Assembly (NCBI GenBank): GCA_954871525.1
Contig: OX940863.1
Location: 21,836,001 to 21,900,000, forward strand
Origin: Parietaria judaica
Taxonomy: Eukaryota > Streptophyta > Magnoliopsida > Rosales > Urticaceae
Length of the DNA: 64,000 nucleotides
Direction of reading: 5' to 3'
Both the position numbers and the translations under genes were made by a program. Below the pieces are notes generated by a model. The model saw only the letters and a program-made list of their open reading frames with translations, searched no databases and was not told the origin of the DNA. Shown here piece by piece: positions 1 through 11,466 of the stretch; the first letter of the stretch is position 1, and every line of letters starts with the position of its first letter.

Positions 1-446
1 AAAAAATGCGTTGTCTCAAATGTCATTGTTTTTTTTTTTTTTTTTTACTTTAAGCTTTATGTCACCTCAACTAATCAAAATTTGAATACTTTTGTTTTGT
101 TGCTATTATCCTTTATTTTTATATGTGCCTTCGTATCTTCTTTGAAGATTTGAACCACAAAATCAGTATACATGTATATACATATATAGGCAGAGACAGA
201 GAGGCACAGCCTAAGAAAAAAGGCATATAATTTCTGACCAAAAAATGTACTAGTGACTGTAATATATTATACATTTTTTTTCACTGAATGAGACTAATCA
301 GTACCAAAATATTTAGAATCACACAACAACCAGATTTCTCTGTATCTTGCTAATATCAGAAAATCCAGCAAAGATATTGCTAGTTGTACCATACTTATTC
401 TATGAACATTTATAGAAATATGAGATTGTGTTTAGATACTCTCACG
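1..446. other. AT-rich intergenic sequence
   Basis: No gene or element edge could be supported here. The sequence is AT-rich with short T and A runs. It ends where a hAT-like miniature element begins. Confidence 0.6.
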
Positions 447-1030
447 TAGGCCTGCAACCGGTCGGTTAACCTGTTATTTTTTTACTATTTGGTATCCTTA
501 ACTTGATTCCAATTAGTCATGTTTTAATAACCTTAACCTGTTTTTAAAAACTGGTTAACCGGAAACCGGTTAACCTAATTTCTGGTTATCAAAACATGAT
601 TAACTTATTTAATAACCTTAACCTGTTTTTATTTTTATTTTTTAAATATAACATTTAAAACATTTTATCGCAACAATAAAACATATCAGTCCAAAATAAA
701 TTGCAAATAAAACAATTCAGTCCAAAAAGAAGCATACTGGTCCATTGTAGTTTAAACGTAAATCCAAAAAGTACCACAATTATAAATAACCCTACTTCAT
801 TTAACTCTAAAATATTTAAATAAAAAAATTAATATTAAACCGATTACAAAAATCGGTTACAAAAATATCTTGTTTTGAAAAATAAATAACCTATAACCGT
901 ATCGTGTTTGAAACCAGATACAGTTAACCTTAACCTGTTTTCAAAAGAATCCGGTTACGCTTATTTTAAATTGGATAATTTTTTTGTTACGGATTTATAA
1001 TTTGGTTACCGGTTTTTTTGAACACCCCTA
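447..1030. mobile_element. hAT-like miniature element rich in AACCGG motifs
   Basis: The left end reads TAGGCCTGCAACCGGT and the right end, reversed, reads TAGGGGTGTTC followed by AAACCGGTAACC, so the termini are related but imperfect. The interior repeats AACCGGTTAACC-type motifs in both orientations and has no coding capacity. Termini of the form TAGGSSTG are typical of non-autonomous hAT elements, and two elements later in this window (55890 and 58650) share them and have clean 8-bp target duplications. No convincing target duplication was found for this copy, so its boundaries are tentative. Confidence 0.55.
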
Positions 1031-1080
1031 CTAGTCTTAATTGTCCGTGATCTAATTCAAACCCATGATTTTACTTTGTA

Positions 1081-1990
1081 CTTCTATGTTTGTCTTTCTA
1101 TATATATATATATATATATATATGCATATAACTATATCAGGACATGAACACAAAATGTTATTGGGCCTCGAAGACAATTAAGTGCTCCATAAAGGCCCAA
1201 ATGGGGGAGAGAGAGAGACACAGAGAGAGATGTGGGCCTACATACATGGTGCTTGGTGTCACAACCGGCACGCCATACATAATGTGGAGTCGAAAGCACA
1301 CGGTTTGACATTTAACGGCCGGGCTTCATTAAAATGCTACAAAAAACTGCAACAACTTCGTCACGCCGCTTCTTTTTTCTAAGGCTACAAAATATTTAAT
1401 GGCTCCATGAAGGCCCAAATTTCGTAGGCCCAAATCTTGTTCAAAATAGGGCCCAAAAATTTGAAGATAAATTAGTCACTTATATCATATGATAAATTAA
1501 AAGTTTATTACCCTAATTATATGGTTTATGCTTGAATTTATTTGTTTAACCACATCACCTTCAGCTTCGCCCTCTGGTAATTCCTCTTCATATTATTATA
1601 CAGAAATATTTCAACTAAATGAGATTGTGTAACTGATGTGGTTAAATGACCAGTAACCTCGTGCCGCGGTATTTTCATGTTATTTTTACCTGTTTTGCCT
1701 TTTCCGATCTGGTCGTCCCCCTTCGGAATTGAAGCTGATAGCTAATTCTATAAATAATTTATCTAGATCTAAAATATTTTCGTTATAAATTTCTTTTTAT
1801 TTGTTAGTATCAAGTGGTTCAGATTTATTAAGATCCAACGGGTTAAATTTAATATATGAAAATATGATACACCATTGAAAACAAATCCAGATCCAAAAAT
1901 TATAAATCTATTTTTTTTCTTCTTTAAATATATAGTAGAAACACGAGATCCCGGCTTTCAGAGTCAATTAATATTCTCTTGAAGATGTAG
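1081..1990 (+). repeat. Diverged direct repeat, copy A (partner at 4835-5930)
   Basis: This segment and 4835-5930 share a long series of blocks in the same order and orientation. Examples are the 'cttctatgtttgt' start, an 'aaaatgttattgg' block, an 'aacggycgggct' block, the 'gataaattaaaagtttatt' block and the 'taacctcgtg' block near the end. They flank the BCCIP-family gene on both sides. Copy A carries a short AT microsatellite near 1100-1122 and a GA-rich stretch near 1205-1230. No coding function is apparent. Confidence 0.65.
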
Positions 1991-2621
1991 CTATCAGTCT
2001 AAAATTTAGTTTTTTAGAAAAATGTTATTAACGGCAAATGTACCCAAATTGTTTGGAAAACACTCTACTAAATACATTGCTTTGGTTTTAGATGTAAGAA
2101 AACACTGTGCTAGTATTATTGTATGTCGTTTATGCTAGTACAAGAGCATGAAAAAATGTCTACGTTGTTTGTTTGAATTACTCTTTACTTAAAAGTTTTT
2201 TTTTTTTAAATACTAAATACTATATTTTCAGCAAACATAATCACTTTTTCACACCCCTGTTCCGAGCCTTATTTGTGGAGCCTTAGATCGAAAAGCATCA
2301 AGAGGCCGAGACAATGACGAGAAAAACAGAGGAAGAAAATTGATATTTACGACTACGAAAAAATGTTCCCTTTATTTTTATAAGTAAATAAAATCTTGAT
2401 TTGTCCTACAAAATCTTTGCCGGAAGTTTCAACATAGATTTTTTCTTCGCGAGATCCCAGAAATGACTAACACAAAAAACGATTCTCTCGGAAATTTTTA
2501 CATTTACCTCACTTTCTTGATATGCTTTTTCAGAATGTGAGATCGACGTTTGAATCTGGATCAGAATTTGGCATTAACACTGCCGGTGATACAATTTGGA
2601 TCAACGGACAGATGGTACCGT
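1991..2621. other. Intergenic sequence and likely 3' UTR of the BCCIP-family gene
   Basis: No separate gene was found. The part next to 2622 lies downstream of the stop codon of the minus-strand BCCIP-family gene and probably includes its 3' UTR. No clear polyadenylation site could be chosen. Confidence 0.4.
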
Positions 2622-4300
2622 TTAGTCCGTCAATTGTTGCAATTTCTGCCTAATTTCCGAAATCTTCTTTGCTTCAACGACCATCACTAACCCCATCAGC
2701 TTGTAATGCTTTGACTGCGAAGAAGAAAATATAACATACATGAATTTCTAAACGTGGTGAATGATATTCTAATATCCACGAAATGTTTTTCCAGAACTCT
2801 CAACATTGATTCCCGGCAGGACTAAAGATAAGAATTAGGGTTCTAAAACACTAATTTTACCTCATGAGGTGCGAGCTCCTGCGTTTTCCAAGGAAAAGTG
2901 AAGGACCACGAGCTCATCTGAAATTCATTTAAAACATTTAAAATACAGGGAGAAAAAAATTATGATCCTTAATAAAGGTAAAAATGACCCAAACCTCGTG
3001 GAAAATTTCGTCTTCGGGCTTATAATACGTTATGTCCTGCTCATTGTCACCGCCTTTTCTTTTCTTCTGATTCGGGTTTCGAAGCTGTGGTTCGTTTCAC
3101 CAAACATAGAAGTTATACTCGATACATGTAGAGAATTATAAAGAGGACGTAAAGATTGTGTACCTTCTCAATTCGAGTAATCAATATATAGTATTTAAAA
3201 CGAAACGACTTCCGAATCTCCTCTGTTGGCTTCAAACAAGAAACATGAACGGTAAATTAGAACCATTATAATAATAAACTAAAAGGGTTAAAGCTCAAAA
3301 TCCGTGTTACTCTTCTAACCTCGTCTTCTGTTGCCCAAGAGATTTCATCGAAGACGCCGTCGTAAAGAGGTGGCAAAGGAGGAAAGTTCATCATACACTG
3401 GGAGACTAAGAGACCAACATTACGGGATTCCTCACCGAAAAGAGAGTGCAATTTCTCTTTCGAATCTTTTTCCTTGCATACTCCGAGGAGAAATTGCTTG
3501 ATTTCCCCGATACACTTATGTTCCTATAACAAACCAAATTCACAGCTTCTCGAATCAGAAGAGTCCGAGAATATGGAAGTATACGGATATGAGAATTATT
3601 GTCGAGGCAGCGATTATAAATTCTATCCATTATCACCCTAATAGAGAATAATATACGAAATCTGAAGCACGGAAAATTAATTACCTTGCATCTGTGCAAA
3701 TTAAGCACGGTGAGAAGAGCATAAACCCAATTATCATCATCATCCTCCAATTTAACGCACGTCCCGACGGTTGTCTGAGACAGTATCAAGTCCACAAAAC
3801 CGCTCAAATCCCATTCCCGAACATCCAGATACGTCCGAAGCAAGGTCTTCACGGCATGGAAATCATCGGCCTTTGGATCACAGAACACCGCTTCTTTCGA
3901 CAATCCTCCCTTCAGAACAAAAGTCAGCATCAGAATGTAAAAGCAAAAGTCAACTGGCAAAGAGCTTTGGACGGCAATTTTCTTACTTCAAAGGGTTCTC
4001 CCTCATCCGAACTCTCGCTCTTCTCGCTTACCGCATTTTTATCTATCGATTTCTTACCTGAAAGCAAGAGAAATGTACAAGTATGAGGCTAAAAGAGAAG
4101 ATAGGAATCAAAGGAAGTTATTATACCGAATTACCGATGGATGTAGACGGAAGTTGGTTTAGACTAATTTCGGGCGTCGGCTTCCGCCTGTTGGATAACG
4201 CAACATGGCCTATTCGAGCAACCGAGCGAACAAACGACGAAAACAGCAGAGGTCGACGCCTTTCAAACCTCCGGCGCTTCAATGGCGGCTTCCGAGTCAT
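2622..4300 (-). CDS. BCCIP/Bcp1 family protein (BRCA2- and CDKN1A-interacting protein homolog), 8 exons
   Basis: Eight minus-strand exons were read by eye: 4300-4135, 4057-3987, 3909-3685, 3523-3320, 3229-3164, 3084-2995, 2917-2861 and 2714-2622. All seven introns are GT-AG and the exons join without a stop into 323 residues, about the usual plant length. The protein starts MTRKPPLKRRRFE, a basic patch likely to serve nuclear import. An acidic Ser/Glu stretch follows, then the family core. Diagnostic stretches are DPKADDFHAVKTLL, the SQTTVGTCVK block near residue 120, NVGLLVSQCMMNFPP, PPLYDGVFDEISWATEDE, the KPEDE block and the C-terminal SKHYKLMGLVMVVEAKK. In animals BCCIP binds BRCA2 and p21; yeast Bcp1 is a chaperone and export factor for Rpl23 and Mss4. 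The role of this protein is inferred from the family. The segment before DPKADDF (GGLSKEAVFC) is less conserved than usual, but the reading frame is intact. The ATG at 4300 fits the family's basic N-terminus. Confidence 0.9.
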
Positions 4301-4834
4301 CTAGCTATATTCTATGGAAGAATCAAATTGAAATATATCAATTTTCAACAAGACCATCAAACTGAATCCAAGGTTCAGTACAGTGTGTGGAGCTAGTATG
4401 ACACTTGAAATTTGAAAATGGGATTTTTCTGCTATTAAAGCTCAGAATCAAACAACAGCGAAATTAGCTTAAGCTTCTTGATTGATTGAGCTCCAAAAAA
4501 AAAACTCTAGATCCGATGGCCATTAAAGCAACCATCAACCCCAAATCGCAGATGAAAATCAATTCAGCACAGTCCATATCACAAAAAACAAAAAAAACAA
4601 AAAAAAACAAAAAAAACAAAAAAAACAAAAAAAAAACAACCTTACCAGGCGAAGTGGAGGGTTCTCGGCGAGGACGAAGAAGAGAAGGAAGATGAATTGG
4701 GAAACACAAACAAATTCTAAAACTAGAGGAAAAACGACATATAATTAGAAAAACGACAATGCACTTGTACAATTAGTAAAATCGACATAATATTAACAAA
4801 TTGTAAACGACATGTAGAAATCTGAGATTTTACT
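4301..4834. other. Upstream region of the BCCIP-family gene with an A/C-rich low-complexity tract
   Basis: This is the 5' side of the minus-strand BCCIP-family gene and should contain its promoter and 5' UTR. A run of A6-8 blocks separated by single C residues lies at about 4581-4640. It produces lysine/asparagine-rich and phenylalanine-rich frames that are not genes. No clear TATA box was assigned. Confidence 0.4.
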
Positions 4835-5930
4835 TTGCACTTCTATGTTTGTATTTTTGTTTCTACTATAGGGTCACATATGCATATCACTATATGAAGA
4901 CGAACTCAAAAATGTTATTGGCCTCCATGAAGATGTGGGCACGCCATGTGGCGTTTAACGGTCGGGCTCCGTTTAAATGCTACGAAACATAATAGAAATC
5001 TAAATGCAACAACCGCAATTTAGATTAGAGACTTTTGCCGCTATCTTTCAAAGGCAAAAACAAACAAACTTAATTGGCTGATGCGGGCATTTAGCGGTCG
5101 GGTTTTGTTAAAATGCTAAAAAAAACAAATTAGATATTTAGCTGCAACAACTCTAATTATAATCAAGAACTTTTACCGCTATTTTTTTTCTTTCCTTTTC
5201 TATAGTTTTTTTTTTTTTTTTTTCTTTTCTTTTCTCTAATTGCTCCATGATATATCATAAAAGCACCGCTGAGGAAACTTAGTAGGCCGAAATCTTGGTC
5301 AAAATAGAGCCCAAAATACTAAAGAAGAAGCCGATACAAGGAAATTTCTGCTTTGGAGCCCAATAACTCACCATTATCATGATCATCAAGTACAAATTTA
5401 GTCACTTATATATCATATGATAAATTAAAAGTTTATTACCCTGTCCCTAATTATATGGTTAATTATGTTTGAATTTATTTGTTCAACCACATCACCTTCA
5501 CCATTGGCTTCTACTCTTCATATATTATATAGAAAAATTTCAACTAAATGAGATTGTGTAACTCATGTGGTTAAATGATTAGTAACCTCGTGTCTCGGTA
5601 TTTTCATGTTATTTTTCCCGTGTTGCATTTTTTTTTGGATTTTTCTTGTCAAATATTCTCGTTCTGAATTTATATATGTTTTTTTAGCATTGAGCTATTC
5701 AAATTTATTCAGAATTAAGATCCAACTACTTAAATTTAATATATTTGAATATGGTATACCATTTAAAATATATATATATATATATATACACATTCAAAAT
5801 TTTAAATCTATATTTGAAAAAATATAGATAGCAGAAATATAAGAATCCGGACTTTCATATAATCATCATCATCATCATCTTGAAGATGTAACTACCTATC
5901 CCTATATTAATTATGTTTTTTTCTTCTTCT
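4835..5930 (+). repeat. Diverged direct repeat, copy B (partner at 1081-1990)
   Basis: This matches copy A at 1081-1990 in block order and orientation. Near 4930-5200 it contains an extra, roughly tandem duplication: a 'ttaacggtcgggctccgtttaaatgct'-type block is followed by 'tttagcggtcgggttttgttaaaatgct', and each is followed by similar 'acttttgccgctat' sequence. The 3' part ends just before a solo LTR. No gene was seen. Confidence 0.6.
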
Positions 5931-5968
5931 TTTTCTAGAGATAACTATTTCTCTTTTCGACCACAAAA

Positions 5969-6506
5969 TGTGAGTTTAAGCTTGACGTGGCTCAACAATC
6001 CCTAACAGAGATTTCTTCACCAGGGATCTCCCCATCAGAGCTTCCCCTAGCAGAGAAGGACCCGAGCAGAAATGCCCCTACCAGGAGTGCCCCCGGGCAG
6101 AAGTGGGTCCCCAGCAGAAGAGCCCCCACCAAGAATGCCCCGGGCAGAAATAGATCTTAGCAGCTCTGCTAGGGACACACGACCAGAAGTCAGCGGAACC
6201 CATTCTAGAAGGTTCCAAACTTGAGGAGCAAGTTTGGAGATTTGATTTGATTTGGTTTCCTGATTCTGTTAGGATTCGAATGTAAATGTTGAATATTTGA
6301 TTAAGTTTATTTTAGGAAGTTTAGCTAGGGTTTCGTTTTCTGGTCCCCTATAAATACTAGTGTTAGTGTTTATTTTTGTAATTCATCCTTTGTATTTTTT
6401 GCACTCGACATTAATCAAAGATTCAATTTCTCCTAAAATTTTCTTGCTTTCTTTTTGTTATTCGTGTGTTCTTTGGTTGCAGATCCATTCTCATTGGGAA
6501 CCACCA
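5969..6506 (+). mobile_element. Solo LTR of a Ty1/copia-like family, TSD CAAAA
   Basis: The LTR runs from TGTGAGTTTAAGCTTG to ..GGGAACCACCA. It is bracketed by a perfect 5-bp target duplication, CAAAA, at 5964-5968 and 6507-6511. No internal domain lies beside it, so it is a solo LTR of 538 bp. It carries a TATA-like TATAAATA near 6350 and an 'AGATCC..TTGGGA' block near its 3' end, as do the family members at 60581-61183 (minus) and 63107-63649. The U3 part (about 5990-6200) is a degenerate array of CCNNGCAGAR-type units. Confidence 0.9.
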
Positions 6507-6511
6507 CAAAA

Positions 6512-7334
6512 TACACTCACTCTCTGAAAAACACAAAACCAAACCATTATTGAAGGAATCGAAGCTCATTCAAACATGGGCCACGTGGATATCACGTGAA
6601 TTATAGCTACTTATAATGTGAGGGGACCTGTCTCTCATATATTGAATGATAATGATAATACATATATATATAAATAATATAACTATATTTGCGTCTTTCT
6701 CATTCAAATGATGCATGAACCAACAAAGAAATGGAAAAACATGATATGACGTATCATTGCACGTGAGCTGTATAACTATATTTGACTTTTGATACGACCC
6801 TTATAATAAACTCGATGCCTAACGATACACATATATATAATACATATGCATCACATATATATTTATTTATATGTATGCTATGACCTAAGATTGCCCTTTG
6901 AATCGGCTAACTACATGGTTTTAGATACCGCTTACTACTTGCTCGAAATTTTAATTTACAGGTATACCAAATCGGTATGTGTTTATTAATGGAGTTCTCA
7001 TCAAGTATAAATAAATTATACCAGTTGTGCCGATCCGATTTTATGGGTTATATGTACATTGAAAGAGTTTTCGTTAAAAAGTTAGAAATTAATTAAGATT
7101 CTAAAGCAATTTCAAAGATTTTACGAATTTTTTTTTATATTTTTATATTAAAATAAGATCTTGTATGGATCTTGAGAGATTATATAAGGGTTAATGTGAG
7201 AAAGTTGAAAATTAAAAAATATATTTGATAAAAAATAAAATTTAATAAATAAAATAAAATTTTGAGAAATGACTCCACATTTTTACCCTTTCTCTTGCAA
7301 TAAAAGAGTTACGCGCAAGTATACCTTGGAGTAG
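6512..7334. other. Intergenic AT-rich sequence
   Basis: No gene, RNA or element edge could be supported. Short TATA-rich stretches occur near 6660 and 6830. Confidence 0.5.
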
Positions 7335-7895
7335 GGATGCAAAAAAAAAAAAAAACCCAAAAAAAATATGTGTTTTATAAACTGCATCCAGACCGAAATC
7401 ACTTAAAAATAAAAAGAAACCATATTAAATCGAGTAAAATTAAAATTGGTTTTTTTCAAAACAACTTCTAGATTAAAAACCCGGACTAAAGGTTACTCAA
7501 ACCTGCTTTTCAATTTATTTTTTGTTTTTTTAGTATTTATAAATGAAAATTTCTTTTATTTATAGTTTATATCATTTCATATTCTTAATTTCTTATGCTA
7601 TTTTTCATATTTTGTAACTCAATACATATATTTCAGAAAATATTTAAAATTAACAACTATTTTTGCTATTATATATATATATATATAAAAAGATTTTTCC
7701 ATTCTATTGTTGTTTTTTATTAATTAATCCCAATCTAAATTTAAATTCAGATTTTGATATTAAATCCGGATTTAAACTCTCATTCGAAAATCCGGATTTA
7801 AAACATTTAAATCCAATATTTTAAAAAACTCAAATTATAAATTCAATTTTGACAAAAAATTCGAGTACCTAACCCACTTTAGCATTCCTTGTTTA
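7335..7895. mobile_element. Degenerate hAT-like miniature element
   Basis: The segment starts TAGGGATGCAAAA and ends with a stretch that reads AGGAATGCTAAAGTGGGTTAGG when reversed. The interior has repeated AATCCGGATTTAAA-type motifs in both orientations. Composition and ends resemble the better-preserved elements at 55890-56689 and 58650-59203. No target duplication was found, so this is an old or truncated copy with uncertain limits. Confidence 0.4.
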
Positions 7896-8349
7896 AAGAG
7901 AATGTTTTTAAACCTTGTTTTATATACAATCATTATCACTTCTTTCGAATCAATCATATCAATATGGAGACTTGGCGTTGAATTTTTGCTGCGTGTGGAC
8001 CGTGGATATTCATCTAAAACTAACTAATCATTGAAGTGGAATTGCTTGTGATTCTCTTCACCACACGCTTTCCTAGATTCGCTTCTGTAATGTCAAATTA
8101 TGACCTCAAATTTTGGGGCCCATTTAAATGGTAGCTCAAGTTCTTATCATAATTAGAACTTAAAATGCAAGGAAGAAAAGAAAAAAGAAGAAAAATAAAA
8201 AACCCCAACTATTCTTGGCCGTCGATGAAGTTGCCCATGAAGTAGGCCCAATGATGTTGATCATCCACGCTTAACAGGATTTGATAGTGGTGGTAGAGTT
8301 CTTAAAAAAACACATTCTAGAAACACAATTTAACAGAACGAACTAATTA

Positions 8350-8690
8350 TTGAACAACGTGAACATGTAATTTTAGAACACGACACTTATGCATACAAAT
8401 TTTACATACGTAAAAATTATGAAGATTTTTTTATAAAAAATATTAGCTTAAATTTTTTTCCATCCAAACCAAAAAGTAATGATACGGCGGCTTATATATT
8501 CGAATTTGGTTATGAAAAAAATCTTTATGAAAGATATGTAAAGATTAAGTTGCCATCAGTAAATGCAACGTCTATGTTGCAAAGATTGTGGCATTTATTT
8601 ATTTTATTACCACATCAAATGTACAATAAATTCGATAACATTTCTTTTAAGACCTATATTATATCCATTATAAAACCCGTAGTGTGTTAC
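8350..8690 (+). repeat. Direct repeat copy 1 (partner at 9555-9925)
   Basis: Blocks such as 'atgcatacaaattt', 'aaaattatgaagattttttt', 'aaaccaaaaagtaatgat', 'agtaaatgcaa' and 'aacatttctttt' occur here and, in the same order, at 9555-9925. The copies are clearly diverged. No coding capacity is apparent in either copy. Confidence 0.65.
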
Positions 8691-9149
8691 GGGACCAATA
8701 ACTAAATTCCACCACCAGTATAAAAACATTAATGTGTTAAATTAAAGGAAAAATTATTTTAAAAACTAAAATACTAAGTATGAAATGGAAAATCTCATAA
8801 TTGCTTAGGTTTGATCTCGAACTTTAAGTTTATATTAAAAACGTAAAATAAGACACATGCGTAAAAAGTTATCGCTTTCGGAAGTCGAACCTTGCGTGAG
8901 CGCATTTCAAACCGTTCCAAAAACGTAAATGCAATCTCTTTCATACGAGTGGCCCATTCAAAATAGCTATTGCAAACAATCGTGTACTTTATGCTCATCG
9001 AGGCGGAGACAAAACTGACGAGATAACTTCTAGTACAATTTAAAACTGTCCAAAATTTGGGTTAAAAAATTTAGGAAAAAAGTTTCCAAAAATTTACAGC
9101 ACGCAAATAGTTCAAAATTTTGAAATTTCAATCTAAAGCAACTCCCGAA

Positions 9150-9520
9150 CACACTTTACAAACCACCCTAAACACTCAAGAAGATCAAACATGTCTTAAT
9201 TTAAGAATACTAAACACACATTCAAGAACACCATATGTTGCTTCCAAAACCAAAAAGACCACTTGCCAAAGAAAGCAAAGACGAATAAGAACGCTACAGT
9301 TTTCTTATACGCCACACTTAGTGTATAAACACCCACTCACTAACTTAGTGTAAAAATGAACATCAAACTCGTTTCTTCCAAAATAGAACCGCTCCTAAAC
9401 ACATAGTACAAGCTAACATAAACACTGCAGAAGATCAAACATACATTATTTAAGAACACAAAACACATATTAAAGAATACCAAATGAATATCAAACTTGT
9501 TTTTCCCAAAACAAAAATTT
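9150..9520 (+). repeat. Two diverged tandem sub-repeats of about 240 bp
   Basis: The stretch beginning 'taaacactcaagaagatcaaac' near 9170 recurs as 'taaacactgcagaagatcaaac' near 9418. Both are followed by similar 'taagaa..aaacacacatt' sequence, and both are followed by 'atcaaac(t)..gttt'-type blocks. It lies between the two direct repeats at 8350 and 9555. The peptides encoded are low-complexity by-products of the repeats. Confidence 0.45.
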
Positions 9521-9554
9521 ATAAAAAAAAAGTTAGTGAACAAAACATGACCTA

Positions 9555-9925
9555 TTAAATAACACCATGAATATGTAATTTGCCGATAGAAATGCATACA
9601 AATTTTAGACACATAAACATCCAATAAGCATAAGAGCATGAAAATTATGAAGATTTTTTTTAAAAAAATATTGACCTAAAGTTTCCTTCCAAACCAAAAA
9701 GTAATGATTTGGAGGCTTAAACATTGGAATTTAGCTATAAAAATAATTCTCATGAAATATATGTAAAAATTAAATTGTCGATAGTAAATGCAATATGTAT
9801 GCTACTGAAAAGATAGTGGCATATATTTATTCTATACGGATTACAACATTACCGCATCAAAGGTACTATAAATTAATTAACATTTCTTTCGAGGCATATA
9901 TTATATCAATAATATGAATCGTAGT
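9555..9925 (+). repeat. Direct repeat copy 2 (partner at 8350-8690)
   Basis: This is the second copy of the block series described at 8350-8690, diverged by substitutions and small insertions. It ends just before the 5S-like LTR fragment that hosts the CACTA element. Confidence 0.65.
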
Positions 9926-9942
9926 TTTCAGTGGGACCCATA

Positions 9943-10011
9943 TGTAACGGCCCCGCTGCTCTATTGAAGTGATGATTGTCCCTATAGGCCAACATGAGTG
10001 TTTTCAGCGTG
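9943..10011 (-). mobile_element. 5S-rRNA-like LTR fragment, distal part (split by the CACTA element)
   Basis: Read on the minus strand, this piece ends ..GGGGCCGTTACA, a typical LTR CA end. It continues the minus-strand sequence that breaks off at 22385 on the other side of the CACTA element. The GTG at 10009-10011 is one copy of the CACTA target duplication. Together with 22385-22661 it forms an LTR-like unit of about 346 bp. Confidence 0.5.
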
Positions 10012-10330
10012 CACTACTAGAAATAGTTGAATACACGACAAACTTTACACAACAGTCATGAACATTTGTCGTAAAATGTGAGATTACACGACGATTTTGT
10101 TATAATTGTCGTTTTTTTGTTTTTAAATCCCGCTCGTTGCGACGTGTTATTCGATCGTTGCAACGAAAGGTTCTTTCTACGTCAAAAAAAATTTCCTGTC
10201 GTTTGTTGCATCTTTTTAGATAGTTTAGTACGTCACTTATTTAAATCTGTCATTTTTTAATTTTTAATTTCACGCTCGTTGCGACGAAAAATACACTCGC
10301 TGCAACGGAAGTTCTTTTTAATTTTTTTTC
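10012..10330. repeat. Left subterminal repeat region of the CACTA element
   Basis: After the terminal repeat come several ACGAC/GTCGT motifs (near 10035, 10085, 10108) and degenerate GTTGCAACGAA motifs (near 10130-10160 and 10275-10305). In En/Spm such subterminal motifs bind the TNPA protein. That role is inferred here from position and repetition. Confidence 0.65.
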
Positions 10331-10389
10331 CCTTATCACTTTTTAAACTTTATTTCTTTTAACAACGAAACCCTAACCCCTCTTTCCAT

Positions 10390-11466
10390 TTCATTCTCTT
10401 TCTTTGCTTTCATTCGCTGCGCCTTCTTTCCTTCGCTGCGCCGTATCCTTCGCCGCGACGTCGCTCCCTCGGCGCAGCAGAACGTCGCCTAACCAAGTTT
10501 CGCCGGTCGTAGCAGAACCACTTCTCATCGTCGTCGCCCTGCAAACTCATTCCACCGCTCTATCGACGTCGGTAACCATCGCCATTCTTGTTCCTCTAGC
10601 ACCTTCATTATTGTTCGTCTCTCGTCTCTCTCTCACACCCTCTCTCTCTTTCTTGTCAGGTATTTCTTGTCCGTCGCTGCTTGCCTCCCTGTTCGTCTGC
10701 CTTTGGCCCAACTCCAGCAAGGTATCTTTTTTTTCTTCATTTTCCTCCTTTAATCTATGAATGAATGTAAGGAATTGTGTAGATTAATTTTCATTTGCTT
10801 TCTTAGGATCTTTGTAAATTAATTTTGAGTTGGGTTGTATTTTGCTTGATTTAGATTTCTCAATCATCAACACTGTGATAATACTACCTGATTAGGATAA
10901 TATGAGATGGGTAAATTAATTTTGCTTGATTTATCAATCATCAACATTCATTTTGCTTGATTTTCATTTGTAAATTAATTTTGAAGTTGGGTTGTATTTT
11001 GCTTTCTTTTGAGATTGATTAGGATAATATGAGTTTGTTTTGAACAACTTTCATTGCACTTTGTTCGGAAAAAGGTGTGGAATTCGCATACTCTGGTTGA
11101 GGCATTTTACAATCATCAATTACTATGTTGAATTTGCACTTTTATGAATAACTGCAGTACAAAATTTATGGTGAAAGGAGTCCTATAAAACTTGGGTCTA
11201 ATTCATTTGGTGTTTTTTTTTTGGTACATTTATCATATCAAATCAAGCATATTTAGTATATTAAGCGAAGGATATTATGGTAAATTGCTCGAAGTCGTAA
11301 ATGCTCATAAAGTATACTATATAATATGATTATTTATTATATGGTGAAATTACGGATGGTTTATCGTTTATGTATAGCTTAGGCGTTGGAATTGTTATAT
11401 AATGCTTCTTAACAAGTTTTTCCATCATTTATGCTTTGTGTTTGGATTTCCATTTCAGGTTTCGAT
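10390..11466 (+). promoter_or_regulatory. Probable promoter/5' leader with intron for the first CACTA gene
   Basis: A pyrimidine- and CpG-rich stretch (about 10390-10720) looks like a transcribed leader. It ends at a plausible donor (CCAGCAAG/GTATC, near 10722). A matching acceptor (TTTCAG/GTTTCG) lies at about 11458, nine bases before the ATG at 11467. The intervening ~735 bp is AT-rich and repeats 'ttttgcttga'-type phrases, as an intron would. A long frame through the leader (10404-10760) has no recognisable product and is not called as a gene. Confidence 0.4.

Noticed and set aside
4486..4772. Lysine-rich and phenylalanine-rich frames near 4.5-4.8 kb
   Set aside because: They come from an A/C-rich low-complexity tract.
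10404..10760. 118-residue frame before the first CACTA ORF
   Set aside because: Pyrimidine-rich leader with a splice donor near its end; the peptide is Ser/Pro/Leu-rich without a domain.
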